Shown here in pieces: positions 1 through 10,781 of a stretch of 64,000 bases of DNA. Origin of the DNA: Sambucus nigra (taxonomy: Eukaryota > Streptophyta > Magnoliopsida > Dipsacales > Adoxaceae); assembly GCA_949130495.1 (NCBI GenBank), contig OX422207.1, positions 834,060,073-834,124,072 on the forward strand, written 5' to 3'. Position 1 is the stretch's first letter. Each line of letters opens with the position of its first letter. A program made the position numbers and the translations under genes. The notes beneath the pieces are model-generated. The model saw only the letters and a program-made list of their open reading frames with translations, was not told the DNA's origin and did not search any database.

Positions 1-1459
1 ATAAATACAAAAATCGGATAGACTCTTAATACGGGACGGCGTGTGTATTTTAAAAAATTATATATATTACATGGTTCCCAAATTTATATATTAAAAAGAC
101 TAAATGTTGGGAGGAGGTGTAGGCTGTTATTATAGTTTTACTATATAATTTAAACCAACATGAACTGAAACTAAGAAGATTGTTATAATCACTAAAAAGA
201 TGCACTGATACATTTCTATTCAGGGGTGGCAATTCGGGTTAGTCGTGTCATTTTCGGGTCGTGATGATTTTGATTTTATTATAAGTTTTAGGTAATCTTA
301 AATCTATACAAGCTAATCGTGTCATGTTCGGGTTATTAACATAAACGGATTATCGTGTCAAAAATTGTCAGTCTTATTTCTATTGTTTCTTGGACATAAA
401 AAGTGGTGTGAGATTACTCGCTAACAAATTTGTTAACTACTAATAAATTGAGTTGAAATAAATAGCCTATCAAACTCAAAGCCACATCCCAGTATTAATG
501 TTCCAAAAATTAACGCAACAACGTAAAGCAAAAAGGAAATATGTAATTTACAAGTTTATCAATCTTTTTTCTTTTTTGTTATACTGAAATGTATAAAGAA
601 GATTTTTCATCTGTACTAGCCCTTTTCACATAGCCAATTATAATCAATTAGATATGGGATAATTAGAGTGACGCCCTTGATATTTGAGTTCAGTTACAAT
701 GACATCCCATCTCTGTGAAATTCTTTTTATAATTTTTTTAGCTTACCAAATATGAAATGTGCTTTATATGTTACAATTAATACCCAAAATATAGAAGATG
801 TTAATGTAATAAATCCAAACACATGGTAATTCACTGTAATTGTCATTTCTTTTGTGAAATTCTGCGTTAAGGCAAACTCTTCATGAAAAGTCCCTTGTAA
901 TTTAGATACTTGTCAATTTGAATAGAATTTTTTTTATTGAAAACTCTGAACATCCACACGAACGAGTCATTTAAACTCCCTCCATACAAGCTAAACGGGA
1001 GGACCACGTGCCAAAGTCAGGGTTTTGAACCCTCAACCTTTAGTCAAAAGAGCTAGCCTTTTACCAGTGGATAACTTGAGAATAATTTATAGTAAATCAC
1101 AGTTTACATTAGACATTCTCATAGTCTCCCCTTTCTCCCTAATATAAGGTTGAACATATGAAATTATAATTTGTTTAGTTTAACAAATTTCCAGTAACAC
1201 CCTCGATATTAAATTAATTTACAACACACCCTTATTCAAAGTTTTTGCGACACTTCATGATGATCATATATGGAACTTTGTTACCTTTGGTGAAATTTGA
1301 GGTGTAACTCCAAATTAGGTAGAAATATGAGAGTCAAACTCAAAATAACCCAAAGCACAATATGATAGATAGATAGAACTATATATGTATAAGTCAAGGA
1401 TAAATCAAGAAAGGCAGATTACTTTTCTTGATGTAATTACATAAAATATGTCAAGTTTC
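1..1459. other. AT-rich flank, no gene seen
   Basis: This stretch is AT-rich and holds no convincing coding sequence. It contains one hAT-like remnant (listed separately) and, at about 660-710 and 1190-1240, two loosely similar segments reading roughly as a 'CCCT(C/T)GATATT' core. They may be fragments of another small repeat. The part next to 1460 is the 3' flank of the minus-strand BAHD gene; no canonical AATAAA was fixed there. Confidence 0.5.
221..390. repeat. hAT-type MITE terminal remnant
   Basis: The segment opens with GGGGTGGCAATTCGGGTTAG and carries several 'CGTGTCAT.TTCGGGT' blocks. This is the usual end of a widespread plant hAT-derived MITE type. The matching opposite terminus (ending GCCACCCC) was not found nearby, so it is a broken copy. 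A similar but weaker opening occurs at about 3509 (GATGACAACTCAGG). Confidence 0.4.
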
Positions 1460-2827
1460 TCAATAAATTAGGGGTTCCAAATCATAATTACCAATTTTTA
1501 GAGGACTTGGATCCAAACAAGCCAATTTTTGGAGTTCTGGATCACGTTCTAATATACTCATTTCTTGTTCATCCAAGGTCACCCATGCTTCAATTCCATC
1601 GCCACATTTTGTATCCATCAAAATTATAAGATTCATAAACATTGGACCATTTGAGCCCACACTACTCATCCAAATAGGCTTTCCCCACCCAAAATCAACA
1701 TCATAAAAACCAAACTTGCACCAACTAGTAAACCCAAAATAATCAACTTCCTCTTTTGACCCAAACTCCCCAATTTTCCTTAAAGACTTACACATCACAT
1801 CACACCCGTTATCGCCTTGCAACCTTTTCACATAATCACCATCGATTTTGCCTATACTTTTTCGTACCTCACCCACCAATTCACTCAATGCAACTTCGTG
1901 GTCATGTACCCATATACATTTCGCACTTGATATCCAAATCAAGTTCCCAATACAATTTTGAGGCATAGCCGGTACACTTCTCGGGCGAAGGTTCACCACG
2001 TGAGTCATGAGACACTGACGCTTAAACCCGCGTTTTTCTTCTAACGCGACCATCGCACGTTTCCATAAGAAGGCCGACACTGCTTCCACTCGCGTCGGGT
2101 GTTTTGTGAATGAGGTCTGCACGTCGGTCTTTAGGATGGATATTCCTAAGCTATTCAACACAAATCTTTTCGTGACACCCTTTCCCTTTTTGAACAAAGA
2201 GCCCCACATCACCATGGATGCATCTCTAACCAATAATTCATTGGTGGGAAAGAGAGAAGGTCCCATAAAATTAGGGTACACTACTTTTTCTGATGCTGAA
2301 GCAGTAGAAGACCACCCTTTTAAAAAAGTGCTAAGTGCAGCCCCATCGAGTATCTTGTGCGAAATGCACAACCCAATGCCAATCCCACCACATTCAAATA
2401 TATTGATTTGAATATTTGTCACACGATGTACATCACTTGACGCATTAAAATTGAGCTCACAGGGAAGTAATTGATTTATCGACTGCATTAGTTCACTGCA
2501 ATTGAGAAATTGAGAGAGAGAAAGACTAACCCGTGCCACTACATAGTAAGCCCCTTCATCGTTGCAATCAATGGAAAGGTCATCCTTGATTATTCCGGCA
2601 AGTGGATAAAATCGTGTTAGAGTTTCCGATAATGATTTCTTTAGCAATTTTGATCTTTCAACGACTTGAAGGCGAGTAGCGCAATCGTAATTAGGATAAA
2701 AGAGGACAATTGGAGCATAAGGAGCAGGAATGAGTTGATCCAAGAGGGAAAGCTTAAAGGTTTTTAGGTGAATTGGTGTTGGGGAAGATGGTTTGATGCT
2801 CTCTTTTGAAATGATATGGACATTCAT
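1460..2827 (-). CDS. BAHD acyltransferase, vinorine-synthase-like
   Basis: A 455-residue single-exon reading frame with ATG at 2827 and TGA at 1462-1460, of normal family length. BAHD enzymes transfer an acyl group from acyl-CoA to a hydroxyl or amine of a plant specialised metabolite, usually in the cytosol. The catalytic HxxxD is present as HKILD (residues 157-161), followed by GA, and the structural DFGWG is intact at 378-382. The N-terminus (ISKE.IKPSSPTP, then LSLLDQLIP) and YPLAG near residue 74 resemble the clade containing vinorine synthase and related alkaloid or alcohol acetyltransferases. No stop or frameshift is seen. A TATA box lies 64-73 bp upstream of the ATG. Substrate cannot be read from the sequence. 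It is the only complete host-type gene in the window. Confidence 0.93.
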   Translation of the reverse strand: MNVHIISKESIKPSSPTPIHLKTFKLSLLDQLIPAPYAPIVLFYPNYDCATRLQVVERSKLLKKSLSETLTRFYPLAGIIKDDLSIDCNDEGAYYVVARVSLSLSQFLNCSELMQSINQLLPCELNFNASSDVHRVTNIQINIFECGGIGIGLCISHKILDGAALSTFLKGWSSTASASEKVVYPNFMGPSLFPTNELLVRDASMVMWGSLFKKGKGVTKRFVLNSLGISILKTDVQTSFTKHPTRVEAVSAFLWKRAMVALEEKRGFKRQCLMTHVVNLRPRSVPAMPQNCIGNLIWISSAKCIWVHDHEVALSELVGEVRKSIGKIDGDYVKRLQGDNGCDVMCKSLRKIGEFGSKEEVDYFGFTSWCKFGFYDVDFGWGKPIWMSSVGSNGPMFMNLIILMDTKCGDGIEAWVTLDEQEMSILERDPELQKLACLDPSPLKIGNYDLEPLIY

Positions 2828-2890
2828 TTTCAGTCTTTAAGTATGGCTAAAAAGTTCAATGTGGTTTACAATGCTTAAGACTTGTAAATG

Positions 2891-2900
2891 CTTTATATAG
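2891..2900 (-). promoter_or_regulatory. TATA box of the BAHD gene
   Basis: Read on the minus strand the bases are CTATATAAAG, a near-ideal plant TATA box. It is 64-73 bp upstream of the BAHD ATG, implying a 5' UTR of about 30-40 bp. It supports the ATG at 2827 and an unspliced gene. Confidence 0.7.
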
Positions 2901-4520
2901 CATAAACTAGAGGGGACAGGACTTATTTCTTCAATCCTATGTCTTATTCACGGTTGAAAAAAGTTGCGATCCTTTTAGATAAGGGACACTCATTTTCCAC
3001 AAGGCTCACATAAAGTTGGAATTTGTTCCAATGCATTTTCAATATTAGATCCTATCCATTCGGCTTTTGTTTTTCTTTCCTTTCTTTCTTTATTCTCTAA
3101 ACATTTTAATAATCTTCTGTGAGAACTCAAAGGAAACTCATGTTTTGGGGTCAAAACAAATGAGTTGTAAAATGAAGCAAGTTATTCTCCACTCGTGATT
3201 ATTTGGATAAAACTCGTTTGAGATTTACTTGTACCATAAAAGGTTGGGTTTGAACATATTTTCAAGCTTACCAGTTGAGCTTCATTACCTATAATTATAC
3301 TAAAGTAGTATAAAAATGAAGTTACTCTACCTCAATCGTTGTAAAAAAAACGCGTTCGAGCTGGACTCGTAAAATAAATGGGATAGACATGTTTTTAATC
3401 TTGTTAAATTTTTAAAACTTTTAAGCAACTTCAAGATAGTCGGTTCCGCTTAGACGGACCGATGATCAATCAAATTTTTGAGTTTTGGTTACTCCGGAGG
3501 TTTGTTAGAGATGACAACTCAGGTTTGTCATGTTGTTCTTTTTAAGTTCCATGTAGTATGCAATCTTAAGGCAACTTATTTAATTAATATTGTTAAATGA
3601 GTTGACATTAATAAACTTATTAAATGTGACATGGGCATAATCCTCTAACCTGTTATAAAAAATAATTAAAATTAGCTACAAATCTGTTTAGTAAAATATC
3701 ATATAATTTTACAAGCATGCATACATTTCCTAATCAAGGAAAAATGGCATTTCTCATGTTTGTTCATATTATCGCTTTATATTTTATGTTTAACATTAAA
3801 TCGATCTATTTGTTGTCATTAACGAGTTCGTGTTCGGATCATATTTTTCGATTTGATTTTAATTTATTGTAAGGTTCCAGTTTTTTTTGCCAAAATTGTA
3901 AAGTTCAAATTGTGCTATTGTATTGTATAACAAAAATGCTACCACTAGGCCAAGTAAAATAGAAAGGAAAAAAAGAAGATAATTATATGATAGAAACATG
4001 TCCAGCTCCAGCCGGCTTTTTTGACTGATCTTTCGTATAAGAACCAAAATTTGAAACGGCTCTTTAATATCATCGTAGTCAAATTAATTAAATATTAGCT
4101 TTAGCATTTAAGAATCACTCAATAATAATCATATCTATAGCATCTAATTGTAATTTATTAGCAGATTTAACACTAGTACTAGTCCACTGGGGGAATGCCA
4201 ATGAGTATGACGCAGCTGCCCCCCTCCACCACAAGCATGCCTCTCTTATCCATGACATTGACATTACGTGCAATTTAATAAGTTTTTATATTAATAAAAA
4301 ATTTGGCTTTATTTTCTCCAAGTGTTTTTCGATGGGATCCATGTATATATGTGTTGGTGTGTTTTTGTGTAACATATACGTGCAATTTAATAATTTATAT
4401 ATGAATTTTTGTATGTAAATGTATATTTTTATATTATCAACATGAATTTTTGTTTACAGGTTAAGTGAGGAACAATAGAGCTAAAAAAAATATGTAAGCA
4501 GACTAAGTGAGAAAATTGTA
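2901..4520. other. Non-coding, AT-rich
   Basis: No gene was recognised. The region upstream of the BAHD gene contains short pyrimidine runs (about 3070-3095) and a weak hAT-like segment (about 3505-3850, with GTTCGTGTTCGGATC near its right end). Short reading frames here have no recognisable similarity. Confidence 0.45.
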
Positions 4521-4912
4521 CTGTTCTAAAAAACCCGCCTAGGCTTAAGGCTTGGGAGAAACCCCTCGCCTTACGCTTTTCACGCCTTATTCTTGGTAAA
4601 ACCCTTCGGCGCACTTTTTTCTAAAAACAACAATGCCTTAGTGAAACGATGTCGCCTTTTAAAAAATTTGCTTACAAACCGAACCATTATCTTATCCAAA
4701 ATAATCAGATAGTATTTTAATTTGCATATATTCAGACATATTTTTATGATTTGTGCCATTTTTGTATTTTAATAACCTTGTTATGGTTAAAAAATATTAA
4801 AATATATTAAGAATGCCTAAACGCCTTTTCACGCCTAGGCCTGCCTAGGCTTATAAGGCTTAAGGCTTGACCTCCATACCTCAATCACGTCCCGCGTTTT
4901 TTAGAACCTTGA
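4521..4912. mobile_element. MULE-like foldback MITE with 9-bp TSD
   Basis: The ends are inverted: GTTCTAAAAAAC near 4523 and its reverse complement GTTTTTTAGAAC near 4896-4907. AAAATTGTA flanks both sides (4512-4520 and 4913-4921), a 9-bp target-site duplication typical of Mutator-like elements. The interior is rich in 'GCCTAGGCTTAAGGCTT' blocks repeated in direct orientation near each end. It has no coding capacity. A hAT origin is possible if the true duplication is 8 bp. Confidence 0.65.
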
Positions 4913-5371
4913 AAAATTGTATGGATTAGGGACTAAATTGGGAAGCCTTTTCTGTAGTTGCCTCTCAAATAGACTTGTCAAAAGGTAGTGTTTAGTTGGG
5001 TTTATATATATATAATTTTTTTCTTAGAAGTTGGTTTATACCTTGAGTTATTAATTTTGTGCAAAAGAATATTTAGTCAAACTCGATTCATGAAGAATTA
5101 TATGTTTTTCTGTTCAAGTCATATTGGGATTATATCATGTTTAAATAGTGTATTCATTTTATATAGTTAGTTGGTAGTACTTGATTTTATCAATGTCTTT
5201 CTCGACTATTAGGTTTGTCCAACCTTACCCATTAATACTTTTTTACAAGTAATGTTATGTATCCCAAGCAAATCTTCTCAAATATTTCCTAATGTGTATT
5301 GAGTGTGTATTTTGTGTGTGCTCCACCCTAATATACATACACATAATTCATTTTGGGGATGTTATAAGAAT

Positions 5372-5644
5372 GGGTTATTAACACTTTATTACCCTAAAGT
5401 TTAGTCAGTTTGCGCTTCAAATCCCAATGTAATCGAACTGGTACATAAAATGTCAAAGTTTTCACATTGCTGCAATTCAAACTCTGTTGTTAAATAGACT
5501 GACGAAAAGAGTAGAAAATGAGTGTAAATGCATCAAAATGCTTTTTCCCACCAAATGTTTCGGTTTTAGGTTCTAGTCTTGATATATTGAGGTTTGAAAT
5601 GCAAAAGTGATTAAACGTCATGATAGTAAAGTATCAATAACCCT
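5372..5644. mobile_element. Foldback MITE, copy 1
   Basis: About 273 bp with long inverted ends. The left end GGGTTATTAACACTTTATTA matches the reverse complement of the right end (ending AATAACCCT), and the match extends inwards for about 60 bp with gaps. A second copy of the family is at 28261-28508. No clear target duplication was found. No coding capacity. Confidence 0.65.
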
Positions 5645-5792
5645 AAAAAAAACTACTAACTATATTAATTATTTAAATTTATTTTATTTATGTTATTGGA
5701 GGCCATAATGGCGACCCAACCTTCTGTTCCATCATCTCTTTAACCCGTCTTTATCCATTCTTTAATCCTTCTCATTCTTCTACCTTTGATTC

Positions 5793-7240
5793 TAATGTCT
5801 TCTAATATTCGTTCTCAGCCATTTAATGACTGCCCATGGATCTTTCGTGATCCCGATATTGCAGTGTTAACCAAAAGTCTTGATCAACCACCTAATGATC
5901 CCAAAAGGAAGAAATTATTGATTTCTAATGATCATCACGTGGATACAGTCCCATGCATAAAGAATACACAACCAATATCATACGTGACTACATTAATACA
6001 TCTAAAACTATGTTTGGGCCATTCCTAACTGGGAGTTTATGGACAATTGAAATTGATGACGATGAGTTTCAAAAATCATTAAAATAAAATGAAACAAGTA
6101 TTGTTGCCAGAATACTTCTACCAAAAGGAGAGATTTAATGTGGAAACTTGAATACCTAGAGGTTAAACTGTTGGTTGTCTAGAATATTACAACTGCATGG
6201 GGAATTACTCCATTTGGTAAGGAATTTTTTTAGATTTAATTTTCTTCCAAAGAAATTAAGGAACAAGTTTGTGCTAGAGGAACCCTAGGCTTAAACCCTC
6301 GCATACTAAAACCCATTCCATGGACAGCAGAATTTAAACCAACAGACCTACGTCAAACTTGTTCTCCTGTTCGGGTGAAATTCCCAGGCTTAAACACAAC
6401 ATAGTGGAGGCCTAGAACCCTGATGGAAATAGCATGATATCTAGGGCAACCTATAAGGATTGACAAAGTTACTTTTGATGAAACCTATGGGCATTATGCT
6501 AGGGTTTTGGTGTATATACATCTCATAGATGAGGAGTCTCCACCGTCCATACTTATCAAAAGAGAATACTTTAGTTTAGAACAAGAAGTGGTGTATGAAA
6601 AGTTTCCTTCAAGATTCATCCATTGTATAATCATTACCTATTGGGTCACAGAATGTAGGGTTGAAGAAGCTACAGGTGACTAGACAATAGTATGGAGTTA
6701 AGTAAGTGGAGAAAAAACAAAGAGAGCAGCCAAGAGGAAGATCTAAACGTAGAACTAAATAGGAGCATAGACTTATTCAAAAGGAGATAAATATTGCTGA
6801 ACCATATGGTTCTAAAGAAGATCATCCAATTACTGTGGAAAATAGCCAAAGTCCCAAAGTAAACGTGGAGCAAGATGATGATGAAACAAGGAATGACGAA
6901 GAAAGTACTCCCACTGAAGATGTGGTGTTAGGCCGACATTGTAATCCTTGGAGATAATGTTTTGATTGCTCAAAGTTTTAGTAAAACTTCTTGGGCTAAT
7001 CTTGCAAAGGAAGACCAGGTGCATGAGATTCCTGAAAATAATGGGAAAGAGACCACTTTGATGGAAGACAAAGTTTCTTATTTTCTTAACATAGTTAGGC
7101 TTAATGAAGATATCCCTATTCTTATAGCTAGTCTAAACAATTGTCATCTAAAGGTCTCTACTTTTAGATCAGTGTCAGAAGATTTTCAAGTAGTGCTCTC
7201 AAAATCTCAAATTAAGAAGAAGAAGAATAAATAGAAAGCG
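5793..7240 (+). pseudogene. L1 ORF1 (RNA-binding, DUF4283-like), broken
   Basis: L1 ORF1 proteins bind the element's RNA. Around 6350-6660 the plus-strand translation, across stops, contains 'PVRVKFPGL', 'LGQPIRIDKVTFDETYGHYARVLV' in two pieces, and 'EVVYEKFPSRFIHC', which match the conserved central part of plant L1 ORF1 leading into a CCHC-like end. Further text to 7240 (ending in a lysine run) is the variable C-terminus. Several stops and shifts break the frame. The start is uncertain; ATG at 5793 is a candidate. Confidence 0.7.
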
Positions 7241-7310
7241 TTAGGGAGAAACAAGCCAGTGTGGACAAGGATATATATAATCTCATAAGCAACCAATTTA
7301 TTTCTAAATG

Positions 7311-7766
7311 AAGGTTCTTTGTTGGAATGTTAGGGGTTTAGTTAATTTTTCATCACAATAAGCTCTCAAAAAAAGTTAATGCGACTTATATGAGCTACAT
7401 ATTCTTTGCATCACTAAACCCATAAAAGACTTCTCCTCAATTTCTAAGCTTTATTAGAGATCTTTGGGTATGAATTTCTTTATGCTAATGATAGAGGAGT
7501 TACTATCCCCAATAGTTGGGTGTTCTTTTCTTCTTCTATACTTATGACTTCTATTATCAATATTGATGCTCAATAAGTCACTATTTCATTCTTTTTTTCT
7601 CATCACCTATGACTCATTACCTATATTTATGTATCCAGTGACTCTATTATTAGGAGAAATTTTTGGAATTTCATCTCTCAGATTCAATCTTCTTACCCCC
7701 TATCCACGGGCTCTTATTGGAGATTTTAATTCAGTTCTTAGCCCTCAGGAGAGTAAAAGTGTTAGG
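7311..7766 (+). pseudogene. L1 ORF2, 5' part: endonuclease N-terminus
   Basis: ORF2 of L1 encodes an APE-type endonuclease and reverse transcriptase. This piece opens MKVLCWNVRGLVN, the hallmark ORF2 start, and near 7710-7750 reads 'ALIGDFNSVLSPQES', the GDFN motif of the endonuclease. It carries stops and shifts, and is interrupted at 7767-7771 by the LTR element whose duplication CTTTC it supplies. Confidence 0.8.
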
Positions 7767-7771
7767 CTTTC
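7767..7771. repeat. Target-site duplication CTTTC (left)
   Basis: CTTTC here recurs at 23937-23941, immediately outside the right LTR. It marks insertion of the outer LTR element into L1 ORF2. Confidence 0.85.
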
Positions 7772-8110
7772 TGATGTGAATCGAGGGCATAATTTCCAAT
7801 TTTTGGGTTATTTTTGGGCATCATAGTATTTTACTTTCTTTTGTTATTTTTACTTATTTTTATTAATTTTGTTTTGTTGTTTATTTGTAAGTTTAGGCAT
7901 AGGTGAGCACAAATGGATATTAGGCTTATTTGTAAAGTGGTAGATCCACATTGTTTAGAGAACCATTTAATGCTCCCCTTCCCGACTTATAAATAAACCT
8001 CTTGTAACCTCATTTGAGGTAGACCTTGATTTTGAATATAGTAGAAGAGTATTTCTCTCTCTAAAATGTGTTAGATGTTTTAGGAGCCTTTTGACGAGTG
8101 AATTACGTCA
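7772..8110 (+). repeat. Outer element 5' LTR
   Basis: 339 bp, begins TGATGTGAATCGAGGGC and ends ATTACGTCA. It carries a TATA box (CTTATAAATAA, about 7985-7995). It aligns throughout with the copy at 23609-23936, with visible point changes and small indels (lengths 339 versus 328), so insertion is older than that of the Tekay element nested within. Confidence 0.9.
7985..7995 (+). promoter_or_regulatory. TATA box in outer 5' LTR
   Basis: CTTATAAATAA; the same site reads CTTATAAATAG in the right LTR (about 23811-23821). It probably sets the U3/R boundary. Confidence 0.55.
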
Positions 8111-8112
8111 AA

Positions 8113-8125
8113 TTGGTATCAGAGC
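8113..8125 (+). other. Primer-binding site, tRNA-iMet type
   Basis: TTGGTATCAGAGC starts three bases after the 5' LTR. It is the standard complement of the initiator methionine tRNA 3' end used by most plant LTR retrotransposons. Confidence 0.85.
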
Positions 8126-9722
8126 GGGTGAAGCTCTACATTGGTGTTAAGTGTATTTGTGACAACCCGAATATAATTATGATTAATTATGCTTAAATCA
8201 TGATTAGATTATATGATATGGATAATATGCTATTAGTATATATAACTTTAAGTCATTATGTTTAGTCTAACCCTACCTTCATAAAAAATGAAATATGAAA
8301 TTAGTTACAAATATAAAATTTTGAAGTTTTCGGTAGGAATGTTCATGTTTAAGACTAGTTTTGACATTTATGACATAACAATTGACTTGAGGTGAAAACT
8401 AGATAGTTGTAGACAAGTGAGTTATGGTTGTAACACAACAAACGGTGTGTTGAACGGAGGTCCGAACGAGAAGTTATGCTGGAATTACGAAGTAAGGACA
8501 AATTTGTTCATTCGTTAAATGATATTTAGTCTTATTAGGCTAACAAATGGTGGATTTTTATTGGTTAAAGAAGGAGGTTGGTTTTGGCTGACTTTAAAGG
8601 CTTTAATAATCCCCTACTTCAGCATAGTTCAGCCATAAAGGATTTTGGCTTGAGAGGAAGAGAGAATTGGAAAGTTTAGGAAGAAAGTGAGGAGAAATTT
8701 TGGGGAAAAATCCGTGGAAATTACGTAAAAGTCCCGAAGGTAATCCTAACCCCATATCTTGTTATTTTTCTTATATTAATGATTTATATGATATAAATAA
8801 TCATTTTTTTACTAAACTTTCAGCCCTTGATGTATATGAATGGTTAGATGCAAGTTTAAGTTAAGTTGAATGCAGAAACCCTTAAAATTGCTTCGTTTAG
8901 GAACCTTGTTTATTCAACCTTCCATATATTTTTGTATACTTACTGGAATTGATTAATTCAAATTGGAGATGAAAATGGACTCATATATGTGTGACATATC
9001 CGAAAATCATGTGAAAATACCAAGAAATGAATCTTGGGTGATGGTTTAAAGTTCGGGTATATAATTATCCCCAAGGGTGAAAGTATGCACGCCATGTGTT
9101 CGATGTTTTGCTTGACATAGAAAATGAACCTTAAAAATTATGAAACTTTAATTTTGTATTGTTCAATATGTTTATTGATGTTGGGTGAAATATCATAGAA
9201 AGTTATAATGCAGAAAAATTATGAAAATTCCTTGAAGTTGATTGAATGATAAAAGAGCCTATAGGGTAGATTTGCTATGTAGTAAAGAAATGGACCTATC
9301 TTCCTCTAAGAAACTTGAAATTATGTGTCGTCCTTTGTATTGGAATTTTGATATGATGAGTATTGAATTACCAAGAAGAAATGAAGGTATATTTGGTCTA
9401 TGAATTGGATATGTCAAATATATTAACATGAATTTGGATGGAATTTCACTTGCAATAGATGATTTGAATAGAATCATATGATGCTTATAAATTGAATTAT
9501 GTTTGAAATATTCCTTGGATTGTTGATATTCTTATGGTTATACTAATAGTGCATGAATGATAGGAAGGGAAGAAGAACCGGTTGAACAAGTGTCGGACAA
9601 AGAAAAAGGAAAAGCCTGATAAGTTATCAAGGTGAGTGTACTTATGATTTGTTTCACATATAAATATGGATATAGCTCTAAGAGCGAATTTGTTTTAATA
9701 CTTTGGTATTCATGATTTTTTT

Positions 9723-10046
9723 GGATATTAAAATATCCCGGATTTGTTTGGGTCTTATGATCCAGGATTTGTTTGAATACTTCGGTATTCAGGATTTGTT
9801 TGGATATTAAAATATCCATGATTGGTTTGAATACTTCGGTATTCAGGATTTGTTTGGATATTAAAATATCCAGGAATTATTTGGGTCTTATGATCCAGGA
9901 TTGGTTTGAATACTTCGGTATTCAGGATTTGTTTGGATATTGAAATATCCAGGATTTGTTTGGATCTTACGATCCAGGATTGGAATTGGACGAAGATCCA
10001 ATAATTTAATTTGTCTCATGACAAGGATTTGTTGGAACTTATGTTC
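9723..10046 (+). repeat. Array of about 13 micro-hairpins, 26-27 bp period
   Basis: Short perfect or near-perfect palindromes with about 4-base loops follow each other at 9723, 9750, 9775, 9802, 9829, 9856, 9883, 9908, 9935, 9962, 9986, 10011 and 10035. They are joined by a linker like AGGATTTGTTT. Cores differ: GGATATTAAAATATCC, GAATACTTCGGTATTC (C-TTCG-G loop), GGGTCTTATGATCC, GGATCTTACGATCC, TTGTCTCATGACAA, GAACTTATGTTC. Pairing is kept while stem sequence changes. A weaker unit precedes at about 9697. Confidence 0.9.
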
Positions 10047-10059
10047 GAGGATTTTTTAT

Positions 10060-10305
10060 TGCCAACGGGTAGGATTGTTTGGATTCTATATCCACTGATT
10101 TGATATAAAACTGTTATTTCATAGCAAGGTAGGATTATTGGGATTATATATCCACAGATTTGATATAGAATTGTCATTTCATTGTAGGGAAGGATTGTTT
10201 GGATTTATATCTAGATATTTGATATAATATTATTATTTCATAGCAGGGCAGGATTATTTGGATTTTATATCCACATATCTGTTAAAGAGCTGTTAATTCA
10301 TTTCA
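10060..10305 (+). repeat. About 60-bp tandem repeat, four degenerate copies
   Basis: Directly after the hairpin array, a unit of about 60 bp recurs. Each copy has a 'GGATT.TATATCCA' near-palindrome, then 'GATTTGATATA' and 'TTATTTCATAGCA', then 'GGTAGGATTATTG'. Copies are diverged. It looks like a longer-period relative of the same hairpin-plus-linker design. Confidence 0.75.
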
Positions 10306-10781
10306 GGGAATGAGTACCTCACTAAGCTTAATGCTTACGATTTATATTTTAACATTTTCAGGTTTGTACGCTACCAGTTAGGATATCATATGATCAGTGA
10401 TTTGAGAGTGGCACCGTTAGAAGGATCTCGGGATTAGACGTGGGGATTTTGTCATTGTAACACTGAGGTTTTACTACACTCTCACATCTTATATATTGAG
10501 TTATGATGGGTTGGTTTGATCATTTTAATATTTAATCATAGTCAATCGTAGTATAACATGTTCGTTGATTATGACTCTGATGTTAATTACGTTATGGTAC
10601 AAAGAACATGATTATGTTTATTAAACACAAAAAAATATATTGGTAAATGAATAATATTTTGAATGGACTGAAAACTATGATTTAATCATAATATAGATGA
10701 AATGATTAGTATGGATATTGGGTTTGGAGTGTAACAATATTGGTGATTTTTTTTATTTTCATTATCGTTCTCTACTCTTCA

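Larger units (their letters stand above)
8158..10736 (+). mobile_element. Probable solo LTR, Tekay-like, 2.58 kb
   Basis: The segment begins TGTGACAACCCG and ends GGAGTGTAACA, a terminal pattern like that of the nearby Tekay LTRs (TGTAATACCCC...GGTGTCACA). It is flanked by GTATT (8153-8157) and ATATT (10737-10741), an imperfect 5-bp duplication. Removing it rejoins the primer site to the gag leader of the outer element. There is no coding sequence inside. It contains the micro-hairpin array and a 60-bp tandem repeat (listed separately). Confidence 0.75.

Noticed and set aside
660..1260. Two similar 'CCCT.GATATT' segments as a MITE
   Set aside because: They are in the same orientation, weakly similar, and no inverted ends or target duplication could be found.
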